Shown piece after piece: positions 1 through 10,708 of a DNA stretch of 64,000 nucleotides. Position 1 is the stretch's first letter, and each line of letters begins with the position of its first letter. A program made the position numbers and the translations under genes. The notes beneath the pieces were generated by a model. It worked only from the letters and a program-made list of their open reading frames with translations. It made no database searches and had not been told where the DNA came from. Origin of the DNA: Parasponia andersonii (taxonomy: Eukaryota > Streptophyta > Magnoliopsida > Rosales > Cannabaceae); contig JXTB01000108.1 in the NCBI GenBank assembly GCA_002914805.1, positions 179,103 through 243,102 on the forward strand, written 5' to 3'.

Positions 1-1261
1 AGGATATTTCTAGCACCGTTAGCTCAACCTAATCACTACTTCAAGGTAGGGGATTCAATTTCCTTGTTTTATATTATTTTCATTGAAATTGGAATTTATT
101 ATGAAAATGAAATTTTGTGATTTTAATTAAATTATTTGAATAGTTATTTTGATGAACTATGAATTTGTGAAATATCGTAGACCGCTCTAGAGGTTTTTCA
201 ATATGATTTTGTACAAGTTTTTATACTTGGAATTTGGTAAAACCATAGAGATTGTACTCTTGGATTTTAAAGTACAAAATGGGTTTTAGTTAAAAACCAG
301 AGCGTGTCTAAGGTGTTAAATTACTGCATGGACTGTTTTGAGTTTATATATATTGCACATGTCATATGATCATGCATGAGAGTCATCTTAGGCATCACAG
401 TATTGTAGTAGGCGGACTAGTATACCCGCCTTCGGTGAGAGCCCGTAAACCCGCGCGGGGTTCGTTTTCTGACTATCTCTATTCGGTAGGCGTAGGCATT
501 CGGTGCCCCTCCGGTTCGGTAGGATTTAACACATGGGTGTCCCTCCGGTTTTCAGAGATAGATGTCAGGCAGAGAGCACTCAATACATATAGTATAAGTT
601 GCTCTAGTTGTGATGAGAGGATGGGAACTCTTGTGATGTGTTGATTTATGTGATGTGCATTATGATTATTTTAATTGGGATTTTTTACATGTTTTGATTT
701 GGATATTTGGTTTTGGTTTTAGCATGGATTTCTTTAAACGGTTTAAATCCTTGATATTTATGGAAATGCTATCCAGAACTATTAACCATGCAGATGTTTT
801 AGAGATTTATAAAATGTTTTCCCAAAAAGAGGGAAATTGGGTAATCTACTGGGCAATTTGTGCTTACCCCCCCCCCCCTTCTTTCTCCACAGGTGGTGTC
901 CAGTGTGACATTAATGGTCAACATGCAGAATAAGAAGTTAACATTTATTTACTATTGAGACTTGGTAATGCTAGAAGTGTGAATACAAGACTCGTGACTA
1001 AGTCTTGTTAAGTTTATGGATTTTTAATGGCACTCTTGTTAAGTTAATTACTTTGAAAATGTCTGTAACTTATTATGCCATAACTAGCTTGATGTTGAGG
1101 TGTAAATGGTGATGTATTAGTTTATTTTAAAAATTAGTTTTCCTTATAATTTTCCAGTCTGTGTTTATTGGTGACTATAAACTGTGGAATAGGTCCACTG
1201 GTAAAAAAAAAAAAAAAAAAAATTTCTTTTCTGCCACTACCCCGGGGTTTGGGTCGTGACA
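1..1261 (+). mobile_element. Ty3/gypsy LTR, 3' part (left end outside window)
   Basis: The right end reads CCCGGGGTTTGGGTCGTGACA. This matches the reverse complement of the left ends of both LTRs of the gypsy element at 35308-44168. More matching blocks occur in the same order: a GGTAGGGG(A)TTCAATT block near position 47, a CCTCCGG block near 546, and a GATGAGAGGATGGGAACTC block near 613. The fragment therefore lies in the opposite orientation to that element. No primer-binding site follows position 1261 and the next bases belong to a CACTA element, so this is a 3' LTR or solo LTR sitting in or against that transposon. Its start is beyond the window, so target duplication cannot be checked. 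Confidence 0.75.
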
Positions 1262-1362
1262 GTTGTGGTAAGAGATAATATTCTTAATTATTCTTGAATT
1301 CTATACAATGTTGTTATAAATATTAATTTGAATAATTTACTATGTACATATCATAGCAAAGG

Positions 1363-1860
1363 AATGTAGATTCTTTGTAATGAAATCTATGGGGAAAAAT
1401 TGGCATCAATTTAAAAGACACTTAATCTCTGATATAATACACAAGTATAAGGAGGATGCTAAATATAGGGAGGAGAATCCTATAGCTTTGACTCATCCGC
1501 CATCATTTGTAAACATATCCCCAGATAATTGGGTAACATTTGTTGCAGAATGACTATCCTCTGCATTTTAGATATGACATGATAAGTTATATAAGGAATA
1601 TTTTCAGAACTTATCTATTTTAGTTTGATACTAATCTTTGGTAATGTGTGCATGGGCAAAAAAGGTAGTCCAACAACAGAGAATAGCGAAATATAATGAG
1701 TATGTTCATCACACATTTGGAAAAAAGATTGCAACCATTGCAGAAGAACTTAAGAAAACATGTGCAACTGATAAAATAGAATGGGCAGAATTATGGAAAG
1801 CTACACGTTAGGACCGTAAGGGAGGATATCTCAATCCTGCGGCTTAAGTGACGGGAGAAC
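1363..1860 (+). pseudogene. Transposase_24-like (Ptta/En/Spm) fragment of the CACTA element
   Basis: The first block (about 1363-1554) reads ECRFFVMKSMGKNWHQFKRH, then a KYKED stretch and NWVTFVAE. This follows the plant Transposase_24 pattern of a 'W..FK..L...Y' helix and a 'W..FV' motif. The second block (about 1674-1860) has KYNEYVHHTFGKK and EWAELWKATR, matching the usual ELWKATH motif that precedes a 'G.....A' tail. Stops inside both blocks and a non-coding gap between them, which may be an old intron, show it is not functional. The product of intact relatives is a transposon-encoded DNA-binding or regulatory protein. Confidence 0.65.
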
Positions 1861-2540
1861 AAATTGTAAATTCTTCTAACTTCTGTTTAAATATTAGTTT
1901 GTATGTTTGTTTTTATATTTAACTAATTTGGTATCTCATTTAAAATGAGTTATATGATATGAGGTCCTAAAGAGAGATTTAGGAAATTGGCTTACATAAC
2001 ATATTAACTCAAGCATTGGAGACATCTGATTACTCTAGTCCTGTATGTTTTGTAGGAGTTTATGTAACTCAGAGGGATGTATTCTAGAGACCTCGGGGAG
2101 AACTAAGAGCATTGTCAAAACAACAATTTACTTTCCAATGAGATAAGAAAAATCAATGGAAGATACAATTTCAAAACATGCAAAGTAAATATAATACTCA
2201 AGAAAGACGTCTTCTGGAATTGGAGGTTAAATTATTCAGCACCACCTATCAAGAGTTAGCTCCTCAGCCACCTAAGTTACATTTTCCTTAGCAGGCACCT
2301 GAGTCTATTTTTCATAGTAATCACCTGAGCCATACTTTTCCCAGTTGTCGCCTCAGCTATATTTTCCTCACCTACTAGATATGTATATTCTTCATCCACC
2401 AGAAATTCAAATTCATGCTACGGCCCTTAGTGCTCCAATTCTGGAAGAGGGAACTTCAAAGGTACTATCTTAGTTTCATAACTTTTGCGTCTAAGTTAAT
2501 TTAATACATATTATGAAATTTACATCCTTAATTTATATTT

Positions 2541-2801
2541 TAGGATATTCGATGTAAGTTGGTTGACCTAGCACAAGATGTTATTGTATCGGGTTACATC
2601 ATTCAAACAAAAGGGCTTATGATTTATGGAGTACCACTAGGTGAGAAAAATTACCGAGTATCTGTTATTAAAGCACACATCCCTGAAGTTTTGTTGCCTA
2701 TTGTAATGAACAATATGATGGACACAGTGGCAGAAGTTGTGAGATCAATTGTCACATGGCCTAAAGAGTTGGTACTCATTATAGATGAATTTGAGGTATA
2801 A
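2541..2801 (+). pseudogene. DUF8039-like segment of the CACTA ORF
   Basis: An open stretch of about 85 codons reads CKLVDLAQDVIVSGYI, then IYGVPLGEKNYRVSVIKAHI and SIVTWPKELVLI. It matches the domain found in plant CACTA-derived proteins between the Transposase_24 region and the Ulp1-like protease (a Cys-Leu start, a 'hG.plg...vrV' core and a 'WP..lv' end). It begins just after an AG that could be an old splice acceptor. The family assignment rests on the pattern and on the neighbours; no biochemical role is known. Confidence 0.55.
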
Positions 2802-3059
2802 AGTCTAATACTCATTACTTTGATAATTAAACAATTATTTTTATTTAATTAAGTAAATATTTTGACCTCATTTATCATTACGAAAAGAGAAAGGGAAAAA
2901 AAATAATTATAAAATGAACTAGAATCGCCTATTACTTAACCACAATGGGAAGAGTCCAGAGATTCATCCTCGTCTAGCACAAGATTGGCTGGGTCTTCTT
3001 CACAATCCAAGATTGATATTTCTCCTAATGTTCCAGGAAGCTTGAGGAGTTTGTATAAA

Positions 3060-4330
3060 TATGTGATGAAGAAAAATGATGACTTCTCAATTCATGTCAC
3101 TTTTGATAACGAGATGTGTGGAATTCCTAGACAATTCTCATATTTAGTTAAGGAGGACATATCACATGTAACCAACTTCGTCAAGATTGGTTCTCCGTGC
3201 ATCACATTTTATATCAAGTAAGTTTTAATATCTTTACTCTTGTTATTTATTTGTTTCATATCTTAATGTTTTGTATTAAATATATTGTATGTTAATTTAG
3301 GATATTATATATCAAGCTTATGGAATATAAGCGAACACATATCATAGCTTTCATTGAACCTTCTCTTATATTGACTATTGGAGATGGCAACGATGAGAAT
3401 CATGGAAGAGCAATCACGAATAGCTTGACTCTAGAAATGAATGACATATTATTAGTAATACCATATAACATGGGATAATTCTCTTCTCTGTAATATTTTT
3501 AATAGTTATTGGGATATACGTATTATATATATATATATATTTGATTATATTTATTTTATAGGAGACATTGGATGTTACTAGTGATCAACGTTGTTCATGA
3601 AATGATATACTTTTTGGATCAATTCAGACATCCTCTTTGAAAAGATGTAAGAACTCTTATCAAATTATAAGTATGATCAAAACTATTCAAAATTAATAAT
3701 AATGTTGAATACAATATTGTATACATGATTGACATGCTTTGATAGACTGTGATAACTTCAGATATTATACAGTCCTTGACCAACTATTCTAGTCTTGAAC
3801 TAAATGCTTGGTATGATTTTATTCATTTTTCATTTTGGTAATTTAGTTTCACATTTCTCTCAAGTTCTTACCATTTTTCTTACCAGGCAGCCACCCGAGA
3901 AGATGGTCTTGGGGCCTTATTACTTGAACCTGAAAATTATGAGTTCTAAGTGACTTTGGGATATTTATCAATTTACATTATTGGATTGGATAGATTTGTT
4001 TTTGTTCACAAATATTAATTGAAAACTCAATTAGAATTGTAGTGCCCACACCAACCAAATAATATAGAGTGTGGTTTCTACATAATACATATAAAAAGAG
4101 AAATAGTCATGGATGCTAACCTATATGAGTACATTAATACTTCGATATAAATTTCTAACTTAATACTTATCTTTATTGTATAAGTACACTAATTATCAAT
4201 ACATGATTCGAATATAACTTATACACATTTAAATTTGTAGTGTCGTAACAAAGACATATACACCATAGACTAGATCAATGACGTACGAGAGGAATAGGCT
4301 GATGAGCTTATGAAGCATATATCATGATGG
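3060..4330 (+). pseudogene. Ulp1-like (C48) protease region of the CACTA element, dead
   Basis: Blocks separated by likely introns follow the C48 cysteine protease order used by plant CACTA and MULE elements. They are: MKKNDDFSIHVTFDNEMCGI (from 3066), then a stretch ending in IPYNMG (about 3475), and then HWMLLVINVVHEMIYFLDQF (from 3566), which holds the catalytic His and Asp positions. A C-terminal block follows at 4258-4323 with the VREE and ADELMKHIS signature. The stretch near 3900-3950 that should hold the catalytic Cys reads VLGPYY where relatives read roughly ECGYY, so the nucleophile is gone. In-frame stops are present as well. Confidence 0.6.
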
Positions 4331-4569
4331 GTGACTCACACTACTAACCTATTTATGTTAATTTTTTATCTATGGTAGTCTAATTAGATGACTAGAATTA
4401 TCATTTCAATTAGTTTAGGTACTTTATATAGGACTTAGCTATGTGAAAGATATAATTTATATATTAGATTGCTAGAATTTGTACGATGGAGTACTGGTTG
4501 TTGTTTGGAGCTATTTTTGGCCAATTTTGGTTTTGGTTTGTAATGAATACAGGATGTCTAATGCCCATT

Positions 4570-4930
4570 GTAGGGGATTCCACGTCACTTTTATAAGGAG
4601 TGTCATGGTAGGGCACGAAAATGGCCTCAAATTAGGCCACATACCACATCGCTCCCTAAAAATATAACGTGGTGTGCCCTCTACTATGTCGCTTTTCTAG
4701 AGAGCGATATGGTCTACCACGTCACTTTTCTAGAGAGCGACGTGATACCGATTACCAAGCGATGTGGTAGGCCTTAAATAACTAACAATTTATCAGTTGT
4801 TAGGGCCTACCACATCGCTTTATAAGTGACATGGTATTATGGAGACCTACCATGTTATCCTTTTCCACATCATTTATGGAGCGACGTGGTATCTCTATTA
4901 TGTTGCCCTATAAATAACATGGAAAATAGT
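4570..4930 (+). repeat. CACTA subterminal repeat array
   Basis: At least ten copies, in both orientations, of a motif close to ACCACGTCGC / GCGACGTGGT lie between 4579 and 4915, several arranged as head-to-head pairs around TTTCTAGAGA. Such arrays just inside the TIR are binding sites for the TNPA-type protein in CACTA elements. Confidence 0.75.
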
Positions 4931-4943
4931 TTCTGTAGTAGTG
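4930..4943 (-). repeat. CACTA terminal inverted repeat (right end)
   Basis: CACTACTACAGAAA read on the minus strand. This is the diagnostic CACTA end. The following bases ACG would be one copy of a 3-base target duplication, but the other copy is not in the window. Confidence 0.8.
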
Positions 4944-5059
4944 ACGATTTATTCTCTTTATATATTTTTTATTTTCCATGAATCAATGTTATGCACTCAT
5001 ATAGTCAATCATTTTGACAAAATTTTTGAATGTTCCTGCACTGAATATTTGCTGGAAAT

Positions 5060-5570
5060 TCGATTTCAAAACCAATAGGCTTGAGCCTCCTCTGCTAGCA
5101 ACGCAATTCTATCCCTACCACTATGGATCTAATAGATAACTTGGCAAGGGAACGAGCAACCATATTCCTAAGCCTCGAAAAATAACGACACTGACAATTA
5201 CCAACAAGAGAAATAAGATTCCTAATATCTAAGACAATAGAATCTTCATAACCTGTCAAAGAATTAGACTAAATTACTCGAACAACATTGGAAGCATCAC
5301 ACTCAACAACACTGATCTTAAAGCTAAGAGTGACTACAAATTTGATACTTTAATGGCCAAGAGCTCATCAACATATGGGGAGCATATTTTAGCTATCTTA
5401 AGAGCAGTACATCCCAGAACTTTCCCCTTACAGACAATCACACCAACTCCAACAACATTGATTCCTTCAATTAGTGCAGCATCCTTACTTAATTTTAAAC
5501 TTCCTTATTTAATTTTAGACTTCTTGTATTTGGAGGTTTCCATCTCAGATCCACGGTAGACCTACAAGGA
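5060..5570 (-). pseudogene. RNase H-like (RVT_3-type) gene fragment, broken
   Basis: On the minus strand a plant RNase H-like domain of the kind found at the end of LINEs and in related host genes can be followed in pieces. It starts with WKPPNTRSLKLN (about 5550), then VVGVGVIVCKGKVLGC (about 5460). Next come VECDASNVVRVI with a stop (about 5305) and then NSLTGYEDSIVLDIRNLISL. The last block is CRYFSRLRNMVARSLAK (about 5180 to 5120). At least one frameshift and stops inside the domain show it is dead. No reverse transcriptase is visible next to it, so it may be a LINE tail or a captured gene piece. Confidence 0.6.
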
Positions 5571-6366
5571 AGAGAAAAAGTTTCAATCTTATTACACCCT
5601 TGAAACTCAAATAAGAACTTTCCAGCTTCTTCCATAGTTTCCAAACCAACTTCGTAAATGTTTTAAAAAATAAACAAATTCCTATCTGACTAAATATTCC
5701 ATAACACCATATAAAAAGAAGCTAGATCATCTCTTGGGATATTTTCACAAGAGATTTTAAACTATGTTAAATCATTTGGTGCAGTTTTATTCAGTGCATT
5801 ACTCGAATAATAACATTTTAGTTTCCCTATTATTTATATGTAATAAAATTAAGATAGCATCTATTAAGAAAGTACCAAATGAAGGGTGCACAATAAAGTA
5901 TTGGGAAGAAGATTTGCACGTGTAATATAATATCACTCACTTTTAGAGAAAAAAAAATAAGTTGTAAAATTATATATATATATATATATGCTAATCATTT
6001 ATTGTTGATAATTGTAAAAATTATCAAATCGTAAAATCCTGCATAATTAGTTAGTGATTAAGAGAACTAATTCACACTAATGAATATCTTTCATCATTTG
6101 TAAATAGTGTTTTTATTTCAAGACAAGTCTATGGTAGATATATCTACCAATTGAATTAAATCTAATGATTTAGGATTAATCCAATGATTTGTGGAGTTTA
6201 TTCTTTTATTTTTATAATTTTTTGGATATTTATACTTTTAAGATCTACTAAGACACTCATGATGAAAAAATAGACTCTGTTACATCCATTTCTTATATAC
6301 TTACCGAATATAATTAATTTTCTGATTAATTATAAAAGGTGAATATATAGAAAATTATGATATGGA
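5571..6366. other. Intergenic AT-rich DNA
   Basis: No gene-like pattern is visible. There is a short (TA)n run near 5974-5990. Confidence 0.5.
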
Positions 6367-7564
6367 TGTTGTAACACTGAAAAGTTAAAATTTGACACAC
6401 AATATTTTTACTTGGTTCAACTATCTCCTGATAGTCTACATCCAAGGGGCCATGCCCAGAGAAATAAATTTAATAGTAAAGAATAATGTGAGTACAAACA
6501 CTAATCAAATTTAAAAGACTCCTTCTTTTAAATGTTACAATATACCAGTACTCTTTTACTAATCTGTCTAGCGAGTTCCTCTCGACTTGATGTGATTTCT
6601 TCCGTCTAACCTTCCTTCAGATTTCACAAAGACCTGCCTTCTCCCAAAAACTTGTTGCACTTCTTCCGAAGTGCTTATACTTATCCCAAAGCACTCTCAC
6701 GACTAAGAATCCCTCTTAGTCTTACAAAACAAAGTATAGATAGATTTAGCTAAGTATTGCTCTAATGGCAATCTCAAACATACATGGCATACTTAGGACT
6801 CTAATCTAGAATTCTATTTATAGTGTTTGGGGTCTTCTAATCTTTGGTTGCAAGACACATTTTCTTCAACACAAATGCTAATTAGAAGTCAATTAGATCA
6901 GTCAAGGATAAAATTTTCTCAATCAAGGCTGATTTGATATTGTTACTGATTCCTCATAGTGATGTTACAACATCGGTCCTATCTAAATAGCCAGATTTGT
7001 AACATTTCTAGAAGAAATGTTGATTTGTTACCTGAAATAAAAATTCCATTTTTTTTACCGATCAATCAAATAAAAGGTGTTCACACACAAAAAGAATCAA
7101 CTAAAAATTAATAAGAAAACGACACCTCAAGATATAAAAATTTACACTTTCATATAATAAGATAGTTTCTATTAAATTGTAAGTTATCAAAAACAATCAG
7201 ATAGAATTAACCAAATAAATAAAATCTTATTGATTAAAATCAAGATTGATTTTTACAAAAAATATTAATCAATTAATATTACCAATCACACCATAATCAA
7301 TCTTCATTAAAATATGCCTAAATAAGAAAGAAATATGTGAATATAATTTTCCTATAAGGCAAGCATTAATTACTGATATTTCTGATCAAAATACAACTAA
7401 TTGAACAAATTTTCAATCATATGATAGATGTAAAATTCAGACAAACACGTTCAAAAATGTCAGTCAAATATTCCAGTGATGTTGCAATATCAACCCAGAA
7501 TTACTATCAGTCAACACAGACAATGATGTTGCAATATCTCAAATGACAACAGACTGCCCTTTCA
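6367..7564 (-). repeat. Left LTR of the Sirevirus element
   Basis: On the minus strand it starts TGAAAGGGCAG next to the polypurine tract and ends GTGTTACAACA, giving the usual TG...CA ends and a length of about 1.2 kb. Positions 6950-7564 align over their length with 15487-16113. It carries several copies of the GATGTTGCAACATC-type palindrome. Confidence 0.7.
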
Positions 7565-7923
7565 ATCTCTCCCTTTGGCATTTTTAGGAAAAATATTTGT
7601 ACCTATAAAAACTAGTTAGTCCTTGCAAAATAATTTGTGTTTGACTAGAATTTTCATAAATTTTTGCAACTACTCCTCCTTTTTGGCAAAAATTTGACAA
7701 AAATAGCCAAAAGTAGTTAGAAAAAACTACAAAATTCATAACTTAAATGAAAACCGAAAGTCACATACAAGAAACCAATGTCATAAGTTGCTCAATATTG
7801 TAACATAAGCTCAATTCCTACCAAAAAAAAAATAAAACAAAATACCAAACCAGAAATAGAATAAGTCTCTGAAATACATCACTTATTATTGGTAAACAGA
7901 AAATAGAAACTTTAAAAAGATCT

Positions 7924-9750
7924 TCAAGCAAAAGGAGGAGCTGGAGAAATATCTCCCACATCAATGTCCATCACCATGCAAATTGCAGATAACATTCGCT
8001 CCATCTTGTCCAAATGAGCAAGCACAACAGAATTTGTAGCACTTGTATCTGTAGCACTAGATGTTGTAATATTAGGATCCATAGTAGGCTCATCCTTTCC
8101 CTCAATAGAATCTCTCTCCTTTATTCTGAACATCAGCTTAGACATAAGAGGAGTGAGATATTCAGAACTATAGAATAGAGGTCTCTGGCTTGTGAGAACT
8201 CTATAGATAAACGCTGGAAAGATTAATCTTTTATTTAGGGTGATGTTGTATCGCAGGTCATAGATGTGTTTGAAAATCAATTGTGCTAAATTCACTTAGC
8301 CACCTATTCCAACATCAAAGAGAAACAAGCACAATCTCTATGCAGTGTATTAGTATGCATGGTTGGCAGCCAATTAGCAATAATAATGTGAAGCAATCCT
8401 TTGTACTTGAGTGATAGATCAGTGGTTTTAAAGATGTTATTCTTTGGCCATTTGGTTTGTGTACCAAGAATTTCACTAGCTAACTTATTGAGAGGAAATT
8501 CTTTCTCAAAGTCATCAAATGGCCAAATAGGTATATTCATAAAATCAGCTATAACAGCATGGGAAAAATTATAAACATGACCCCTGACAAAAACTTTTCT
8601 ATACCCTGGAGAACCTCGTTTATCTAGGTCCTTAGTCAAGTTGGAATAATATTCTTGGACTATCCTAAGAACAAAGCCTTTGACTTCAGACATAGTATTC
8701 AACCACTTTTGATCTTCAATACATTTTAATGCCCCTATTTTCTAAAATGACTTCAAGTTTATGTTTCTCTCAGGTATAAAATGACATTATGCATAAATCT
8801 TCATATATTGAACAACATCTTTTGTATAATACCATAGAGAAAAGGTTTTTAAGGGACATAACTGGTGTTTCTTAAAAGGATACTCCTTTTCCTTTCTCAA
8901 TAACAGTAGTTTTCTTCTTAGGTTAAGTTGACTTCGAAGATTGGCCAGAAACGTTTTAGGCAACTAATTTCTTCTTTGTCTTTGATGTTGTAACCAGTTC
9001 TAGTACAACTAGTATTAATTGATTTGCAAGAGATGTTGGGACATCAGTCTCAGATTGCTGTTTAGAAACTGATACGGAGGCTATAGATAGATCAGCCTGT
9101 GTTGAGACATTAGGCACATCAGTAGATTTCTGAAGTATTGGCTTGATATTCATCACTGGAATTGAAGGATTAGAGATATTGGCACATCATCCATTTCAGC
9201 CAGTGATGGTGTTGATATCTCTAGATATGTAATAGATGTTGGAACATTTGAAGGAATTGTAGATGTAGTTTGGACTGGATCATCAATATTTTTTTCGGCG
9301 GTATTTTTTAGAGTATACCTAGGAGAAAAATCATCTTTAGGAAGAGGACTAGTGTCCATTGCGTCTTTGGCAGCATCATCAACAGATGACGTTGGAACAT
9401 TGGCTTGCATTAGGATCCATTCTTTGAGAAAACCAGAAATCGGAATCGAGCTTCCTTCTTTCTGATGTCACCGGTAGCGGATTGGAGATTTCGGTAGCAT
9501 AAACAAGAACTATCAATATTGATGGTGGAGTAATCAAAACACTCACAATAGATTCGGCTTGAACAGAGACATTCTGTTCACTTGCTAGTAAAGGTTGAGT
9601 CAAAAGTTGAGTCGTGGAACCAGTCTTCTGCAATTTTGCCTTAGATGATGAAGAAGTAGATTTCTTCTTTATCAAAGTTGATGTGGAAGAAAGTTTTCCT
9701 TTGGCGGCAGCAGGTGAGTCACTCTTCTTACTACTCCTCGTGTTCACCAT
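7924..9750 (-). pseudogene. Third ORF of the Sirevirus element with a plant-transposon (PF20167-like) domain
   Basis: Reading down the minus strand from 9750, a basic Ser/Lys-rich start (MVNTRSSKKSD) is followed by a low-complexity region in which D/N-V-P-T/I-S recurs. Then comes a folded-looking segment (about 8702-8304) with YRKVFVRGHVYNFSHAVI, a W-P-F-D-D loop and IIANWLPTMHTNT. This resembles the domain listed as a putative plant transposon protein (PF20167). An acidic C-terminal tail follows. The position after RNase H and before the 3' LTR is where Sireviruses carry an extra, sometimes env-like, gene. The function is unknown and the copy is broken. Confidence 0.5.
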
Positions 9751-10708
9751 TTTCGAACTTGTTTCAACACTCAGAAAATTTTTCGAAGAACAAAGATGTA
9801 ATCAACAGAAAAGAATTTATAAGAGAGTGAGATAAATAAAGAACAATAAGAATATAAATAACCTAGAGTCCATTCAGTTTCCCGAATTTGAAAAAAAAAA
9901 ACAAAATCAATTTTGGAGCCAAAAAGATATCAAAAACTGTAATGAGAGCAAATCTCAAGAACAAGAAAAAACTATCAATAGCAATAGAGAATTGATTTTA
10001 TCCAATTTTCCAATTAAATGAGCTCAGTTTATTTCATGTTGTAACATCAATGCAGCCTATAGAATCAATATAATATAAATGGTAACCTATTATAAAAAGA
10101 TTTTAAAATAAACAATCCTTACTATATTTATTCACAAAAATTATTTGGAAAATTCATCCTATTGATCTATCAATTAAGATTGAAAATTAACTGATTAATT
10201 GATCTCAAATATATATATATATATTTGATTTTATATTAATGTTGTAATATTGACAACATTTTTAGGCAATGATCTTTCCATAACCAGTTCTTTCACACTA
10301 TCACTAAGATAGCCCTTTTCATATGATAGATTATCCTCTATTGTATTTGTGATATATAGGTACAAATTACTCAAGGATGCTTTCACACATTATTGTAGGT
10401 AGCTCTTTCTGGTCATAAGGCCTGTACACATAATGAAATTGAGATCAAGATAACATACACGTTAGTCAATAATCAATCAAGAATTCATAATTTTTCTAAT
10501 GAATATTGCAAAACAATTTCCAAGAGAAACATAGCAAGAACTTTTTATTAGAAAATAATTTTATAACAAATAAGAATTATTTTATCTTTTTCTTTATGCC
10601 TTAAGGTAACTTTAAATAATATTTTGATTCTAATTTGGCTAATGTTATAACATGATTTCATATGGAACAAATTCCTAGAGCTTTTCTTAAAAAAGTAAAT
10701 GTTGAAAA

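Larger units (their letters stand above)
1262..4943 (+). mobile_element. Decayed CACTA (En/Spm) DNA transposon, 3' part
   Basis: The element ends at 4943 with TTTCTGTAGTAGTG, whose complement CACTACTACAGAAA is a classic CACTA terminal inverted repeat. Inside it, on the plus strand and in order, are a Transposase_24-like (Ptta/En/Spm) stretch, a DUF8039-like stretch and an Ulp1-like cysteine protease stretch. Just before the end lies a dense array of subterminal repeats. The left terminus is not seen; the gypsy LTR at 1-1261 occupies the expected place. The DDE transposase (TNP2 type) is absent from the window. Several in-frame stops show that the copy is dead. Confidence 0.8.

Noticed and set aside
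366-933. Two 92-codon plus-strand ORFs
   Set aside because: They lie within the gypsy LTR fragment at 1-1261 and match no protein pattern.
1262-4330. A host SUMO-protease (Ulp1) gene
   Set aside because: The neighbours are Transposase_24-like and DUF8039-like parts and a CACTA end, the catalytic Cys is missing and stops interrupt it, so it is transposon-derived.
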